DNA from: an uncultured Cohaesibacter sp.
GTDB taxonomy: Bacteria > Pseudomonadota > Alphaproteobacteria > Rhizobiales > Cohaesibacteraceae
Assembly (NCBI RefSeq): GCF_963682185.1
Contig: NZ_OY821667.1
Span: 1,098,109-1,162,108, forward strand
Reading direction: 5' to 3'
Length of the DNA stretch: 64,000 nt
Shown one piece after another: positions 28,152 to 37,538 of this stretch. Positions within the stretch are counted from its first letter, which is position 1. Each line of letters opens with the position of its first letter. The position numbers were made by a program, and so were the translations under genes. The notes under the pieces were generated by a model, which worked only from the letters and a program-made list of their open reading frames with translations, did not search any database and had not been told where the DNA came from.

Positions 28152-29594
28152 GTGACTGTAAGACGCAACCGGAAAGTAAAAATCCTGGCCACATTGGGCC
28201 CGGCTTCAGAAAAGAAGGAACAAATCAAGCAACTCTTCCTGGCTGGCGCCGATGTTTTCCGCATCAACATGAGCCACTCCGATCATGAAACGCTGAATTC
28301 ACGCGTCAAACTGATCCGCGAAGTTGAAAAGGAAGTGGGTCGCCCGATCGGCATTCTGGCCGACCTTCAGGGCCCCAAATTGCGCCTTGGCATTTTCGCT
28401 GACACGAAAGTGGACCTCGTCAATGGCAGCCGCTTCTCTCTGGACAGCTCCGATAAGCCCGGCGACACCTCTCGCGTTCAACTGCCCCATCCGGAAATTT
28501 TCGGCTCCGTTAAAGAAGGCGATATTCTGCTTCTTGACGACGGCAAGGTTCGCCTCAGAACCATTGCAACCACAGCCGACGCCATCCATACTGAAGTGGT
28601 CACCGGCGGTCCGATTTCCAACCGCAAGGGCATCAGCTTCCCAGATTCCACCCTTTCCTTCTCGGCTCTGACGCCAAAGGATCGCTCTGACCTTGACGCG
28701 GCTGTTGACGCTGACGTGGACTGGATCGCCCTCTCCTTCGTACAGCGCCCTGAAGACGTTGCCGAAGTGCGCAAGCTGTCACGCGGTCGCACCGGCATCC
28801 TCTCCAAGATCGAGAAGCCTCAGGCTGTAGAACGCATCGACGAGATCATTGAGCTGTCTGACGCGATCATGGTGGCCCGTGGTGACCTTGGGGTTGAAAT
28901 GCCGCTGGAAAAAGTTCCCGGCATCCAGAAACAGATCACCCGCGCTGCCCGTCAGGCAGGCAAGCCAGTTGTCGTGGCAACCCAAATGCTGGAATCCATG
29001 ATCAATTCGCCAATGCCAACACGCGCTGAAGCCTCAGACGTGGCAACCGCCGTGTTTGAAGGCGCTGACGCTGTGATGTTGTCAGCGGAGTCCGCAGCTG
29101 GTGACTATCCGTTCGAAGCGGTCGCCATGATGAACCGCATCGCGGAAGAAGCCGAACGTGATCCATATTACACCAACATCATCTACGCACAGCGCGCCGA
29201 ACCGGAAGCAACCGGTGCGGATGCGATTTCTGCAGCAGCCCGTCAGATTGCTGAAACGCTCAATCTGGCAACGATCGTTTGCTACACCTCTTCGGGCACC
29301 ACTGGCCTCAGAGCCGCCCGCGAACGTCCGCAGACACCGATTGTGGCCATCAGCCCGATCCTTGCCACGGCACGCCGTCTGGCTCTCGTATGGGGCCTGC
29401 ATTGTGTGGTTTCTGAAGAAACCGGCATTCTGGATGAAATGGTAGACCGCGCCTGCAGCACCTCCTACAAGGTTGGTCTGGCCAAGCCTGGTCAGCGCGT
29501 CATCATCACCGCAGGTGTTCCTCTCGGCACGCCAGGCGCGACCAACATGCTGCGCATTGCCTTTGTCGGCAGCGACGGTCTTGGCGGCATCTAA
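28152..29594 (+). CDS. pyk: Pyruvate kinase
   Basis: Last step of glycolysis, PEP plus ADP to pyruvate plus ATP. 480 residues, GTG start with GGGAAA upstream. Seen: KILATLGPAS, FRINMSHSDHE, ILADLQGPKLR, LSKIEKPQAVERIDEI (catalytic Lys), MVARGDLGVEMPLEKVPGIQK, MLESMINSPMPTRAEASDVA, and a C-terminal regulatory domain. Probably co-transcribed with the DUF1036 gene. Confidence 0.97.
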   Translation: MTVRRNRKVKILATLGPASEKKEQIKQLFLAGADVFRINMSHSDHETLNSRVKLIREVEKEVGRPIGILADLQGPKLRLGIFADTKVDLVNGSRFSLDSSDKPGDTSRVQLPHPEIFGSVKEGDILLLDDGKVRLRTIATTADAIHTEVVTGGPISNRKGISFPDSTLSFSALTPKDRSDLDAAVDADVDWIALSFVQRPEDVAEVRKLSRGRTGILSKIEKPQAVERIDEIIELSDAIMVARGDLGVEMPLEKVPGIQKQITRAARQAGKPVVVATQMLESMINSPMPTRAEASDVATAVFEGADAVMLSAESAAGDYPFEAVAMMNRIAEEAERDPYYTNIIYAQRAEPEATGADAISAAARQIAETLNLATIVCYTSSGTTGLRAARERPQTPIVAISPILATARRLALVWGLHCVVSEETGILDEMVDRACSTSYKVGLAKPGQRVIITAGVPLGTPGATNMLRIAFVGSDGLGGI

Positions 29595-29615
29595 GCCAAG
29601 CACATATCTCAATGA

Positions 29616-29645
29616 AAAAGGGCCGGTTCAACAACCGGCCCTTTT
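29616..29645. terminator. Bidirectional terminator between pyk and chemoreceptor gene
   Basis: AAAAGGGCCGGTT pairs with AACCGGCCCTTTT around CAAC; 13-bp stem and T-run on both strands, between convergent genes. Confidence 0.93.
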
Positions 29646-29674
29646 GTTATGCGTATCTGCCTTGCTAAATCAGC

Positions 29675-31615
29675 TTATACGGCACGAACCCGAGCAATGA
29701 AGCTGGTCACCTTTTCTTTCAGCTGATCGGATTGCTCACCCAGCGTCTTGACCGCACTGACAACCTCGTCAGAGGTGCGCCCTGCATTTTTGGATGCACT
29801 GGATACCTGCGACACATTCTCGTTGACCTGCTCGGTGCCTTGAGCGGCCTGATGAATATTGCCGGAAATCTCCTGCGCCGTCGCATTCTGCTCAGCAATC
29901 GCCCCTGCGATGGCCGAAGAAATGGCCTCCACATTCTGGATGACCTGACTGACCTCTTCAATCGACAGGGTCGCCTCACTCGTTGCAGACTGGATCTCGG
30001 CTATCTGCAGTGAGATTTGCTCGGTCGCCTTGCTCGTTTGCCCCGCCAGAGCCTTCACCTCACCAGCCACAACAGCAAATCCTTTGCCCGCCTCTCCGGC
30101 GCGCGCCGATTCAATTGTGGCGTTAAGGGCCAGAAGGTTGGTTTGCTCGGCAATGGAAGAAATCATTTCCACGACCTCGCCAATCTTGCTCGCTGTCGCG
30201 GCAAGGGTCTGCATCTGCTGATTGGTACTACTCACTTTGCCAACGGCCTCTTGCGCGGCTCCTGAAGCCACGCCGATCTGTTCGCTGATCTCGGCAATCG
30301 AGGCGGTCATTTCCTCGGTCGCAGAGGCAATCGTCTGGACATTGCTCATGGTCTGGCTGGACGCTGCAGACGCGGACGTTGCCTGATGCTCGGTCTGCTC
30401 TGCAACCTCGGCCATCGTGCGGGCCGTGGCAGACAATTGATGAGAAGACTGGGAAACCGAGTCCACAATGCCACTTACATGACTGTCGAACTCATCGGCC
30501 AACTGCATCATCATCGCACGCTTATCGCGCTCGGCCTGTTGCTGTTTGGCCTGCTCCTCGACCTCCATTTCCTTTTGCATCTTCACATTCCGATGCAGCA
30601 AGGACGCAATCTTGCAGAGCTCACCAATCTCGTCATCCTGCTTGCTAACCGGAATGGTCGTATCGAGATTGCCCTTCGCAATCTGGTTCATTGCGCCTGT
30701 CACATTCTGGATCGGATGCGTGATAGAGCGAATGACAAGAATTCCGCCACCCAGAAGAATGATGGCAGTGGCAATCATCGTACCAATGGCAATGGCATCC
30801 ACCTGCGCCTCAATGGCCTTGCGTTCATTCAAAGCCACTTCCAACTGCGCATTTGCCGTGTCTTTCAGCTCGGACAGCTCGCCTGAAATGCCCTCGATCC
30901 TGTCGCGGAAAGCGGTAACCAGTTCCAACACATGATTATTGGCGTCCGTCCATTTAAGGAATGTGTCGTGATAGGCTTCCATCAGCGGCACGATCTCTTT
31001 CTGCGCCCCCTGCGGGACATTGGAGGCCGCAAGAACCGTGTAGAACTCCTTGATCCGCGCGTTGAAACTCTCAACATATTTGTCCTGCTGGCGCAGCATA
31101 TAGTCCTTCTCATGCCGACGCAGCATCAGCATCTTGACCATAACAGCGTCGATCGACACCGATGCATCAGCCTCACCCAATTCGTTCAGCTTGGCCTCTA
31201 CGGTCTTGACTGCGCTCCGCAGTTCACCCTTCAGCCCTTCATTTTCGGACAATCCGGCCACGGTGCGCGCCTTGACGATCTCTTTTGCCCCCGAAAGAGC
31301 ATCCCCCGTCAGGCTCGACAGAATGGCGCTCTGATCACCCAATTTGCCGAAGGAAGCCCGACTCTTTTCAGCCGCAGCATCCATCTCGCCGACAAGTGCC
31401 AGATCGCCCCGCTGTAGAAATTGCTCGGAAAGAGAAGCAACTTTACCGATTCCCACTTCCGCGATGTTAAAAGCCGCGACATTCTCCTCCCCGAGCATTG
31501 TCGCGCGCGTCACTTGCGCTTTTCTGCTTTCCCCCCAGTAGAAGGCACCCGAAAGCACCCCAAGCCCAAACAAGCCAAGCAGCAATAGCCCCCAGATGCG
31601 ATATTTCAGTTTCAT
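29675..31615 (-). CDS. Methyl-accepting chemotaxis protein with HBM-type sensor
   Basis: 646 residues. Transmembrane helices at about 7-27 and 274-296 flank an all-helical periplasmic region with [11 protein letters not shown] near 166-176, the mark of helical bimodular (HBM) sensor domains that bind small organic acids. A HAMP domain follows (about 297-350), then the cytoplasmic signalling domain with the hairpin tip [35 protein letters not shown]. No C-terminal CheR pentapeptide. The ligand is unknown. Standalone gene. Confidence 0.93.
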   Translation of the reverse strand: MKLKYRIWGLLLLGLFGLGVLSGAFYWGESRKAQVTRATMLGEENVAAFNIAEVGIGKVASLSEQFLQRGDLALVGEMDAAAEKSRASFGKLGDQSAILSSLTGDALSGAKEIVKARTVAGLSENEGLKGELRSAVKTVEAKLNELGEADASVSIDAVMVKMLMLRRHEKDYMLRQQDKYVESFNARIKEFYTVLAASNVPQGAQKEIVPLMEAYHDTFLKWTDANNHVLELVTAFRDRIEGISGELSELKDTANAQLEVALNERKAIEAQVDAIAIGTMIATAIILLGGGILVIRSITHPIQNVTGAMNQIAKGNLDTTIPVSKQDDEIGELCKIASLLHRNVKMQKEMEVEEQAKQQQAERDKRAMMMQLADEFDSHVSGIVDSVSQSSHQLSATARTMAEVAEQTEHQATSASAASSQTMSNVQTIASATEEMTASIAEISEQIGVASGAAQEAVGKVSSTNQQMQTLAATASKIGEVVEMISSIAEQTNLLALNATIESARAGEAGKGFAVVAGEVKALAGQTSKATEQISLQIAEIQSATSEATLSIEEVSQVIQNVEAISSAIAGAIAEQNATAQEISGNIHQAAQGTEQVNENVSQVSSASKNAGRTSDEVVSAVKTLGEQSDQLKEKVTSFIARVRAV

Positions 31616-31907
31616 GTTTCACCCTACCGAGTTTCGAGACAAGTCTCACGCTGAACCGAGCCAGCAACATTCAGGTGAATATTTCATGCAAAAATTATAT
31701 TTCTGTTACTTACTGAGACAATTTACCCAATTGATAAGAATAAAATAGCAATCAACGTAAATTTCGAAAATACAATCTACAATTTAATATGAAATCGCCC
31801 AAAATAGCCAATGTAGAAACTAAATACGCCAACGAGTATTTGTTATTTTTGTTTAAAATTTTCATTTGAACACAAAATAGACAAGGATTAGCTCAATTGA
31901 GCACAAC
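31616..31907. other. AT-rich promoter region of chemoreceptor gene
   Basis: Very AT-rich sequence upstream of the chemoreceptor; no gene seen on either strand. Confidence 0.45.
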
Positions 31908-31945
31908 AAAAAACGCGCCCGAGATCATCTCTCAAGCGCGTTTGT
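31908..31945 (-). terminator. Terminator of rpmJ
   Basis: On the minus strand, AACGCGC and GCGCGTTTTTT flank a 17-20 base loop that itself contains complementary GAGAT/ATCTC; a T-run follows on the minus strand. Confidence 0.75.
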
Positions 31946-31977
31946 TGTTTCGTCAACCAAAAGTAGCCCGACGTCTA

Positions 31978-32103
31978 TTAGCCCTGACGAGCCTTAAAAC
32001 GTGGATTTCTTTTGTTGATGATGTAAACACGACCCTTGCGGCGAACCATGCGGTTATCACGGTGACGCTTGGCAAGTGCTTTCAGTGAATTCTTGATTTT
32101 CAT
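31978..32103 (-). CDS. rpmJ: 50S ribosomal protein L36, Cys-free form
   Basis: 41 residues: [17 protein letters not shown] then [24 protein letters not shown]. The basic pattern and [17 protein letters not shown] end are L36 of the C-minus type; the zinc-binding Cys/His set of the classic 37-residue form is absent, as is usual in Alphaproteobacteria. A single-gene unit with its own terminator. Confidence 0.95.
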   Translation of the reverse strand: MKIKNSLKALAKRHRDNRMVRRKGRVYIINKRNPRFKARQG

Positions 32104-32500
32104 TGTCCCAAGCCTCGGCCAAAATCTGCGAAACAAAAAGCGCGCCGAGGCGCGCAAATTCGAGCGGAAAATACGGTTCCTGCCTGCCATTGTCAACCGG
32201 GAAAACGACTCCTGTGGCCGGAATCCCGCGTTTCCTCTGAATTTTCCCAATCCGCTGGATAATTACCGTCCAATTATAGGCAAAAACGGAGCAAAGTCAG
32301 CAAAGATCAAGACCCGCAGCGAACAGACCCCACCATAAGACAATCCGTAGCGATGCGGAACCGCGTGTCTCTTACAGATTCGCACCCTGCCCCGAAACAA
32401 CAAGTGTATACACACAATGCCGTTTGGATAGTTTTTAAACTCGACAGAAACATTTCGCCATTATAGCTTATTTTTAAAAGACTTGTGGGGAGGATTGATT
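32104..32500. other. Intergenic region between rpmJ and the 104-residue ORF
   Basis: 397 bases. Contains the divergent promoters of rpmJ and of the following small gene; AT-rich near 32400-32490. No gene or RNA recognised. Confidence 0.45.
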
Positions 32501-32815
32501 ATGCCATTCGAAAAGTCCGGGGATCTCAACTGGCACCACAAGGAGATTGTTCTCCTTGATCTCAAATGGGTTAGCAAAACTATTGTTGTCAATGTAGAAA
32601 TGAACCAATTTGGTGATCAGGACCATCAGGGCCACGCCCCAACCATCATTCTTACCCGCGAAAGCAACGGGCGCAAAGAAGATGTGTTGATGGTTTCAGG
32701 GCGGGCTCATGGCCATGCTCTTGTCAGTCTTGACCAGCAAGATCGTCTGGTAGCAAGGATCAACCAGTCAAACCCGCACTCGGCAGGAACTGTCAAATGG
32801 CAGATCGTCTGCTAG
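32501..32815 (+). CDS. Hypothetical protein, 104 residues
   Basis: Not recognised. ATG 32501 has GGGGAGG eight bases upstream, an excellent ribosome site. The sequence is beta-rich in appearance (KEIVLLDLKWVSKTIVVNVEMNQFG, PTIILTRES, VLMVSGRAHGHALVSL), with His-rich spots (NWHHKE, DHQGHA, GRAHGHA), no signal peptide and no membrane segment. It stands alone between rpmJ and another orphan small gene. Coding status is supported by the RBS and the open frame only. Confidence 0.55.
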   Translation: MPFEKSGDLNWHHKEIVLLDLKWVSKTIVVNVEMNQFGDQDHQGHAPTIILTRESNGRKEDVLMVSGRAHGHALVSLDQQDRLVARINQSNPHSAGTVKWQIVC

Positions 32816-32989
32816 AGCATCCGATTTCATTTTTCCATGGAATAGCTGTTATCGACTAGGCGACGATTAGGATCTCTGGTTTGCCAACCTGCGCAATCTT
32901 GTCGACCAAAAACAACCAGACAAAACTTTTGGTTGAAATTATCAGCATCACCTCTAGACAAAATCCCATCTTTCACTAGGATGTTCACC

Positions 32990-33250
32990 ATGAGAAGACC
33001 AAGCTCCCGAGCAGGTTTTCATGTCATGAACGAGGCCAGACCATTGCGAGAAGAAGCCACCCAGCACCCGAGCGCACTTGAAGGCAAACAGCTGACAGAA
33101 GCTTTTTTCCATGGTGACCTCGACAAATGCATGCAGTTGATCATGCAAAAGGCATCGCAAAAGGGTTACAGCTTTTCCTGCGAAACGAAGGCCCACGCAA
33201 TCGCGCATCTTGCCCTTCACACGACGAGCAATAGCAACACAGCTTCCTGA
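32990..33250 (+). CDS. Hypothetical protein, 86 residues
   Basis: Not recognised. ATG 32990 with AGGA about eight bases upstream (an in-frame ATG three codons earlier is too close to that site). The protein is basic at the N-terminus (MRRPSSRAGF), then has a predicted helical part (GKQLTEAFFHGDLDKCMQLIMQKASQKGYSFSCETKAHAIAHLAL). No signal or membrane segment. Neighbour of the 104-residue orphan on the same strand, but 174 bases apart. Confidence 0.45.
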   Translation: MRRPSSRAGFHVMNEARPLREEATQHPSALEGKQLTEAFFHGDLDKCMQLIMQKASQKGYSFSCETKAHAIAHLALHTTSNSNTAS

Positions 33251-33305
33251 TCTCCCCTTTCAGGCATCACGATCTCATTGCACATAACAGCCCTCTGACA
33301 ATCCC

Positions 33306-33500
33306 TCAGGCGACTTCCTGACGCGCTGTTGCGCGCGTTTGTTCCAAATCCTGCGGCAGCTGCACCATGGTCCCTCGATCGCCAACAGAGCTTGCAGACT
33401 GACGACGCAGAAGACCGATAGTCATTGCCAGACAAGCCAGCACAAAGAAAAACCCCGCCGCCGAACCATCGGCGACAGGGTTGTCGTAGCTATGAGCTTT
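33306..33500 (-). pseudogene. Possible 3' remnant of a membrane transporter gene
   Basis: An open minus-strand frame of 64 codons encodes one hydrophobic helix (SAAGFFFVLACLAMTIGLL) followed by a polar tail ending RQEVA. It has no good start codon with RBS at its head (an internal ATG at 33425 gives 39 residues) and looks like the last transmembrane segment and tail of an MFS-type carrier. It lies directly after the ion transporter stop. A real short gene is also possible. Confidence 0.3.
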
Positions 33501-33517
33501 TTACGCTGGCCAGTCTA

Positions 33518-34861
33518 TTAGAAATAGACGAAGTAGGCGAAGATAGCAGACAGCAAAGTCGTAAAGAGCATCAGCGGGAATGCAAGCTTCATGAAGTCCA
33601 TGAAGGAGATGCGCTGTCCTGAACGCTCTGCGAAACTGGCCACCATAACGTTGGCACTCGCACCGATCAGGGTACCGTTACCGCCAAGACAAGCGCCCAG
33701 CGACAGACACCACCACAGCGGCTCAATCGCCTGAGGCCCACCGAGATCGGCCTGCATGGCCTTGATCAACGGGATCATCGTGGCAACGAACGGGATGTTA
33801 TCAACGATCGCCGAAAGGACAGCCGATGCGCCCAGAATGATCATACCAGCCAGCTCGATATTCGTACCGGTCAGACCCAGAAGTTTCTCAGCCATGATCT
33901 TCAGAAGACCGGTCTGCTCGACACCGGAAACCAGAACGAACAGCCCAAGGAAGAAGAAAATGGTTTCCCATTCGACCTGCTGGAAAGCACTGTGAACATG
34001 ATGGGACTGTTCTTCAGGCTTGCCACCAAAGCTGTGCAGCAGCAACAGGAAGGCTGCGCCCGTCAGAGCAATGGTGCCCGGTTCCCAGCCCTGTCCATGG
34101 CCCCAGATGAAACCAGCCAGAACGAGGGCAAGAGTGAAGAGGGATTTGACCAGAAGCACCTTGTCTTCGATGGCTTCGAAGGCGTTGTACTTCATCATTG
34201 CTTCTTTGTCTTCTTCACTCGCGGTCAACTTGCGACCCCAGATAAAATCAAAGAAGAAAAGGCAGAAGATCAAAATGATCAGGGCAATCGGGCCAACCCA
34301 TTCAACGAAATCCATGAAGCCAAGGCCCACAGCGGAGCCAATCAGGATGTTCGGCGGGTCACCGATAAGGGTTGCCGTACCACCGATGTTGGAAGCAAAA
34401 ATCTGCGAAAACAGAAACGGATAGGCCTTCAGATTGAGCTGATCAGTCAACAGGAGCGTAACCGGAACCACCAACAGAACCGTTGTCACGTTATCCAGAA
34501 GAGCAGAGAATACAGCCGTCACGATGGCCAGAGCGGCCAGAAGCTTACGCGGGTTCGCCTTCACCGCCTTCGCGGTATAAATGGCGACAAACTGGAAGAC
34601 CCCGGAATCCTTGGTGATTGCGACAATCACCATCATGCCCGTAAGCAGGAAGATCGTATTGAAATCGATGCCTTCAATGACCAGCTCGAAGTTCAGAACG
34701 CCGAGCAGGACCAGTAAACCGGCCCCCAACAAGGATACAATGGCGCGGTTGATCTTTTCTGAAATAATGAAGAAGTAGGCAGCAATCAGAATTACCGTTG
34801 CCACAACGAGAGGCGACCATCCGAAGACAGCGCTCGTGGCGATTCCACTGGCATGTTCCAT
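33518..34861 (-). CDS. ArsB/NhaD-type ion transporter (SLC13/IT superfamily)
   Basis: 447 residues, about eleven hydrophobic segments. Paired family motifs are visible: LLDNVTTVLLVVPVT with SNIGGTATLIGDPPN in the first half, and VDNIPFVATMIPL with LGGNGTLIGASANV in the second, the inverted-repeat layout of ArsB/NhaD/CitT carriers. The ion could be sodium, arsenite or a dicarboxylate; no arsenic genes are nearby. ATG 34861 was chosen; the frame from 34924 adds an unlikely polar tail. It follows a CBS protein by 92 bases and is probably its partner. Confidence 0.85.
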   Translation of the reverse strand: MEHASGIATSAVFGWSPLVVATVILIAAYFFIISEKINRAIVSLLGAGLLVLLGVLNFELVIEGIDFNTIFLLTGMMVIVAITKDSGVFQFVAIYTAKAVKANPRKLLAALAIVTAVFSALLDNVTTVLLVVPVTLLLTDQLNLKAYPFLFSQIFASNIGGTATLIGDPPNILIGSAVGLGFMDFVEWVGPIALIILIFCLFFFDFIWGRKLTASEEDKEAMMKYNAFEAIEDKVLLVKSLFTLALVLAGFIWGHGQGWEPGTIALTGAAFLLLLHSFGGKPEEQSHHVHSAFQQVEWETIFFFLGLFVLVSGVEQTGLLKIMAEKLLGLTGTNIELAGMIILGASAVLSAIVDNIPFVATMIPLIKAMQADLGGPQAIEPLWWCLSLGACLGGNGTLIGASANVMVASFAERSGQRISFMDFMKLAFPLMLFTTLLSAIFAYFVYF

Positions 34862-34953
34862 AGATAAACTAAGGCTCTTCTCACTAACTATGGATGTGTG
34901 CAATCCGTAACGCACACATCCCATAGAGGGTTATCTACTGCGCTGAGCCCTGT

Positions 34954-35421
34954 TTAACGTGATGAATACTCGTCACGTTCCAATTCGGCAATGGCGGACT
35001 GCTCCGTCACGATGCCAAGGAACCTGTTTGTACCATTCTCCACGACCGGCAGCGGACTGCCGTGTTTGGCCAGCTTGCGAATGCCCTCCCAGACCGAAAG
35101 GTCGGGGCTGAGGACAATGGGATCTCGGTTCATGGCGTCTGTTAGCGACTGGGCCTTGATACTACGCAAGCGACGCGCAATATCCGGCTTGGCACCACGA
35201 ACAAAACCGAGGCGTTGAAGCCCGGACGGCATCCTGACGGAGACGGGAAGCATTTGTTTCAAAAGCGACTCGAACCCAAACATCCCCAAAAGGATGTTAT
35301 TTTCATCAAGAACCGGGGCCGTTCTTATCTGCCGTGTCTCAAGGACATTCATTGCTTCCTCGACAGTTTGATCGGGGGTCAAACTAACAACTTTATCGAC
35401 CATTGCGTCTATGCAGGGCAC
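34954..35421 (-). CDS. CBS-domain protein
   Basis: 155 residues from a GTG at 35421, which has GGGAGG six bases upstream; the longer ATG frame (35547) adds 42 residues unlike a CBS N-terminus. Two CBS motifs: about 7-70 (VVSLTPDQTVEEAMNVLETRQIRTAPVLDENNILLGMFG) and about 95-150 (DPIVLSPDLSVWEGIRKLAKHGSPLPVVENGTNRFLGIVTEQ). CBS pairs bind adenosyl ligands and gate transporters and enzymes; the downstream ion transporter is the likely client. Confidence 0.85.
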   Translation of the reverse strand: MPCIDAMVDKVVSLTPDQTVEEAMNVLETRQIRTAPVLDENNILLGMFGFESLLKQMLPVSVRMPSGLQRLGFVRGAKPDIARRLRSIKAQSLTDAMNRDPIVLSPDLSVWEGIRKLAKHGSPLPVVENGTNRFLGIVTEQSAIAELERDEYSSR

Positions 35422-36076
35422 GGTAAACCTCCCTATGCTCTCTGGCGGTTTGAACGACCGCAAATTTGGATGAGTATAGACTATACCCGAAATTTGCGAC
35501 ATCCAAGTACAATGCGTTGTGTCGCCAACAGCAGGCTTGAAAAACAAATCTTAGCCTGGCTGCTACCCGATCTTCACAGCTCACGGAAGCGGACCTTATG
35601 TCCCTTCAACCAATTCCACAAGTTGTCTCTAAGGCGCAGCTCTCGTAACACTGAAGTTGCAGATCAACAAGCGCTGCACAGATGACAACCAACGTTTCCA
35701 ACAATTCTGACTGTACAATTATAGGCCAATTGTTGAACGCGAGCGTCTTATAGACGGAGTGGTTCGAAAGCGCAATCTCAGGTTCTGAGTATTTTTACTG
35801 GAGCGAATTTGGACACCCATGCAATGTGGACAGTATTCTGCGATCAAAGCCTCTTGCGCCAGCGATCAGCCATAGCAACCGAATGGAAACAAGAAGAGAA
35901 TCGCTTTTTCCGTTCTCATCCACCATTGTTGTGAAGTCCGCAGGCGAGACCTGTGAGCAAATGCCCCGATCGCCGTTTATCCATAGGAAAACCAGAAAAT
36001 CGAACCGCCTCTTCTTTCTTCTTATAAGGATGCTGGGCTAACAAGGACTGGATAGTTTCTCTTGAGGAGGTCCTCC
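35422..36076. other. Intergenic region between CBS gene and cytidylyltransferase gene
   Basis: 655 bases without a credible gene; moderate AT content with divergent promoters expected at both ends. No RNA or repeat family recognised. Confidence 0.45.
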
Positions 36077-36859
36077 ATGTCCGTTGCGATCGTCATTCCA
36101 GCCCGGTACGGCTCAAGCCGTCTACCCGGCAAGCCCATGTTGCCGATTTTGGGAACCAGCATGCTTGAGCGGGTCTGGCGAATCGCTAGCGCGACCAGTG
36201 GCTGCTCCCGAATCGTTATCAGCACCGAAGATCAGCGAATCGTCGATCATGCCAAAAGCTTTGGTGCGGAGGCCGTTCTTACGCCGGATAGCTGCCGCAA
36301 CGGTTCCGAGCGCGCTCATGCAACCATCGAGGCGGCCAACATCACCGAAGATGCCATCATCAACTTTCAGGGCGATGCGGTTCTGACCCCTCCATGGGTC
36401 ATTCAGGCCATGATTGACGAGTTCGAGAAGTCACAGGATCCATTTGATATCGTAACGCCCGCTACTGAAATGTCTGAAGCAGCGATTGAGAGCCTGACGG
36501 AAAGCAAAAAGGTCAATCCAGCCAGCGGCACCACCGTCGTATTCAACAAGCAGCATAACGCGCTCTATTTCTCCAAGAACATCCTGCCCTTCGCCAGAAG
36601 CAAGGGCTTTTCGCCGACCTATCGTCATATCGGCCTTTATGGCTATCGCAAGGCCTCGCTTGAGCGTTATGTCGGGCTGGAGCCTTCTCCGCTGGAATTG
36701 ACCGAGGGTCTGGAACAGTTGCGTGCTCTGGAATATGGCATGACGGTCCGTGTCGTCATCGTAGACTATCGCAACCGCACCCACGCTTCGGTGGACGCCA
36801 AGGAAGACATCGCCATTGCCGAAGAAATCATCAGCCGCGAAGGCGAACTGGTTCTATAG
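36077..36859 (+). CDS. KdsB-like cytidylyltransferase
   Basis: 260 residues. ATG 36077 has GAGGAGG seven bases upstream. Fold and many motifs of CMP-Kdo synthetase: IPARYGSSRLPGKPML, YRHIGLYGYR, PSPLELTEGLEQLRALEYG. But two canonical active-site blocks differ: the QGDEP motif is QGDAV, and the SGTDR/SGTER block is NGSER. It is therefore probably a paralogue acting on another keto-sugar acid, or a divergent Kdo enzyme. It is followed after nine bases by a phosphatase gene, with which it forms an operon. Confidence 0.8.
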   Translation: MSVAIVIPARYGSSRLPGKPMLPILGTSMLERVWRIASATSGCSRIVISTEDQRIVDHAKSFGAEAVLTPDSCRNGSERAHATIEAANITEDAIINFQGDAVLTPPWVIQAMIDEFEKSQDPFDIVTPATEMSEAAIESLTESKKVNPASGTTVVFNKQHNALYFSKNILPFARSKGFSPTYRHIGLYGYRKASLERYVGLEPSPLELTEGLEQLRALEYGMTVRVVIVDYRNRTHASVDAKEDIAIAEEIISREGELVL

Positions 36860-36868
36860 GAGGCTCCC

Positions 36869-37483
36869 ATGAAGCTCATTCTGGTAAGGCATGGCAACAC
36901 CTTCGCAAAAGGCGACAAGGTGGTCTGGGTTGGCGCCCGCAGCGATCTGCCCCTGGTGGAAAAGGGCAAAGAACAGGCCCAAGCCGTTGGCGAAGCGCTC
37001 AAAGAGAGCGGCATAACAGCGGATGTGCTTTATTGCGGCCCGCTCAAGCGTACGGTACAAACCGCAGAAATCGCCCTCGCGACAGCCGGTTGGGAAGGCG
37101 TCGACATGACTATCAGCGATGCCTTGCGGGAAATCGACTACGGCCTCTGGGAAGCCCGATCCAATGATGATATCCGGGCTGCCTATGGCGACAAAGATAT
37201 CGATGGCTGGCAGCAGCAGAGCATCTGGCCGGATGGCTACGATTGGTCACCAGATCCGCAAACCATTCTTTCCAGCTGGAATGCCATGGTGGCAGAGATA
37301 GAAGAAACCTTCGGAGAAGATGCCACAGCCGTCATCGTGACCAGCAATGGCATCCTGAGAATCGTGGCGCCGCAATTCGGCATTGCGGCCAGCGAGGCCA
37401 AGGTAGGCACGGGGTCTCTCTGCCTCGTTGACAATGGTGTCGTAAAGATCTGGAACGCCAAGAACCTTTCGGCGTCCGAATAG
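36869..37483 (+). CDS. Histidine phosphatase superfamily protein with altered second catalytic site
   Basis: 204 residues. The N-terminal phosphate-accepting motif LVRHGNT is intact, as are LKRTVQTAEIA and LREIDYGLWEA. The C-terminal motif, usually xSHGG with the second catalytic His, reads VTSNGILR, with Asn in that place. AGGAGG precedes the ATG. Paired with the KdsB-like gene, suggesting a joint role on a phosphorylated sugar acid; activity is uncertain. Confidence 0.85.
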   Translation: MKLILVRHGNTFAKGDKVVWVGARSDLPLVEKGKEQAQAVGEALKESGITADVLYCGPLKRTVQTAEIALATAGWEGVDMTISDALREIDYGLWEARSNDDIRAAYGDKDIDGWQQQSIWPDGYDWSPDPQTILSSWNAMVAEIEETFGEDATAVIVTSNGILRIVAPQFGIAASEAKVGTGSLCLVDNGVVKIWNAKNLSASE

Positions 37484-37538
37484 ATCCAAACTCTAACCAC
37501 TTTGCAAAGGCGAGAAACCGTCAGCGCTCTCTACGCCC

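Noticed and set aside
33217-33435. 72-codon minus-strand frame
   Set aside because: Out-of-frame overlap with the 33306-33500 frame and the 86-residue ORF; no protein-like character.
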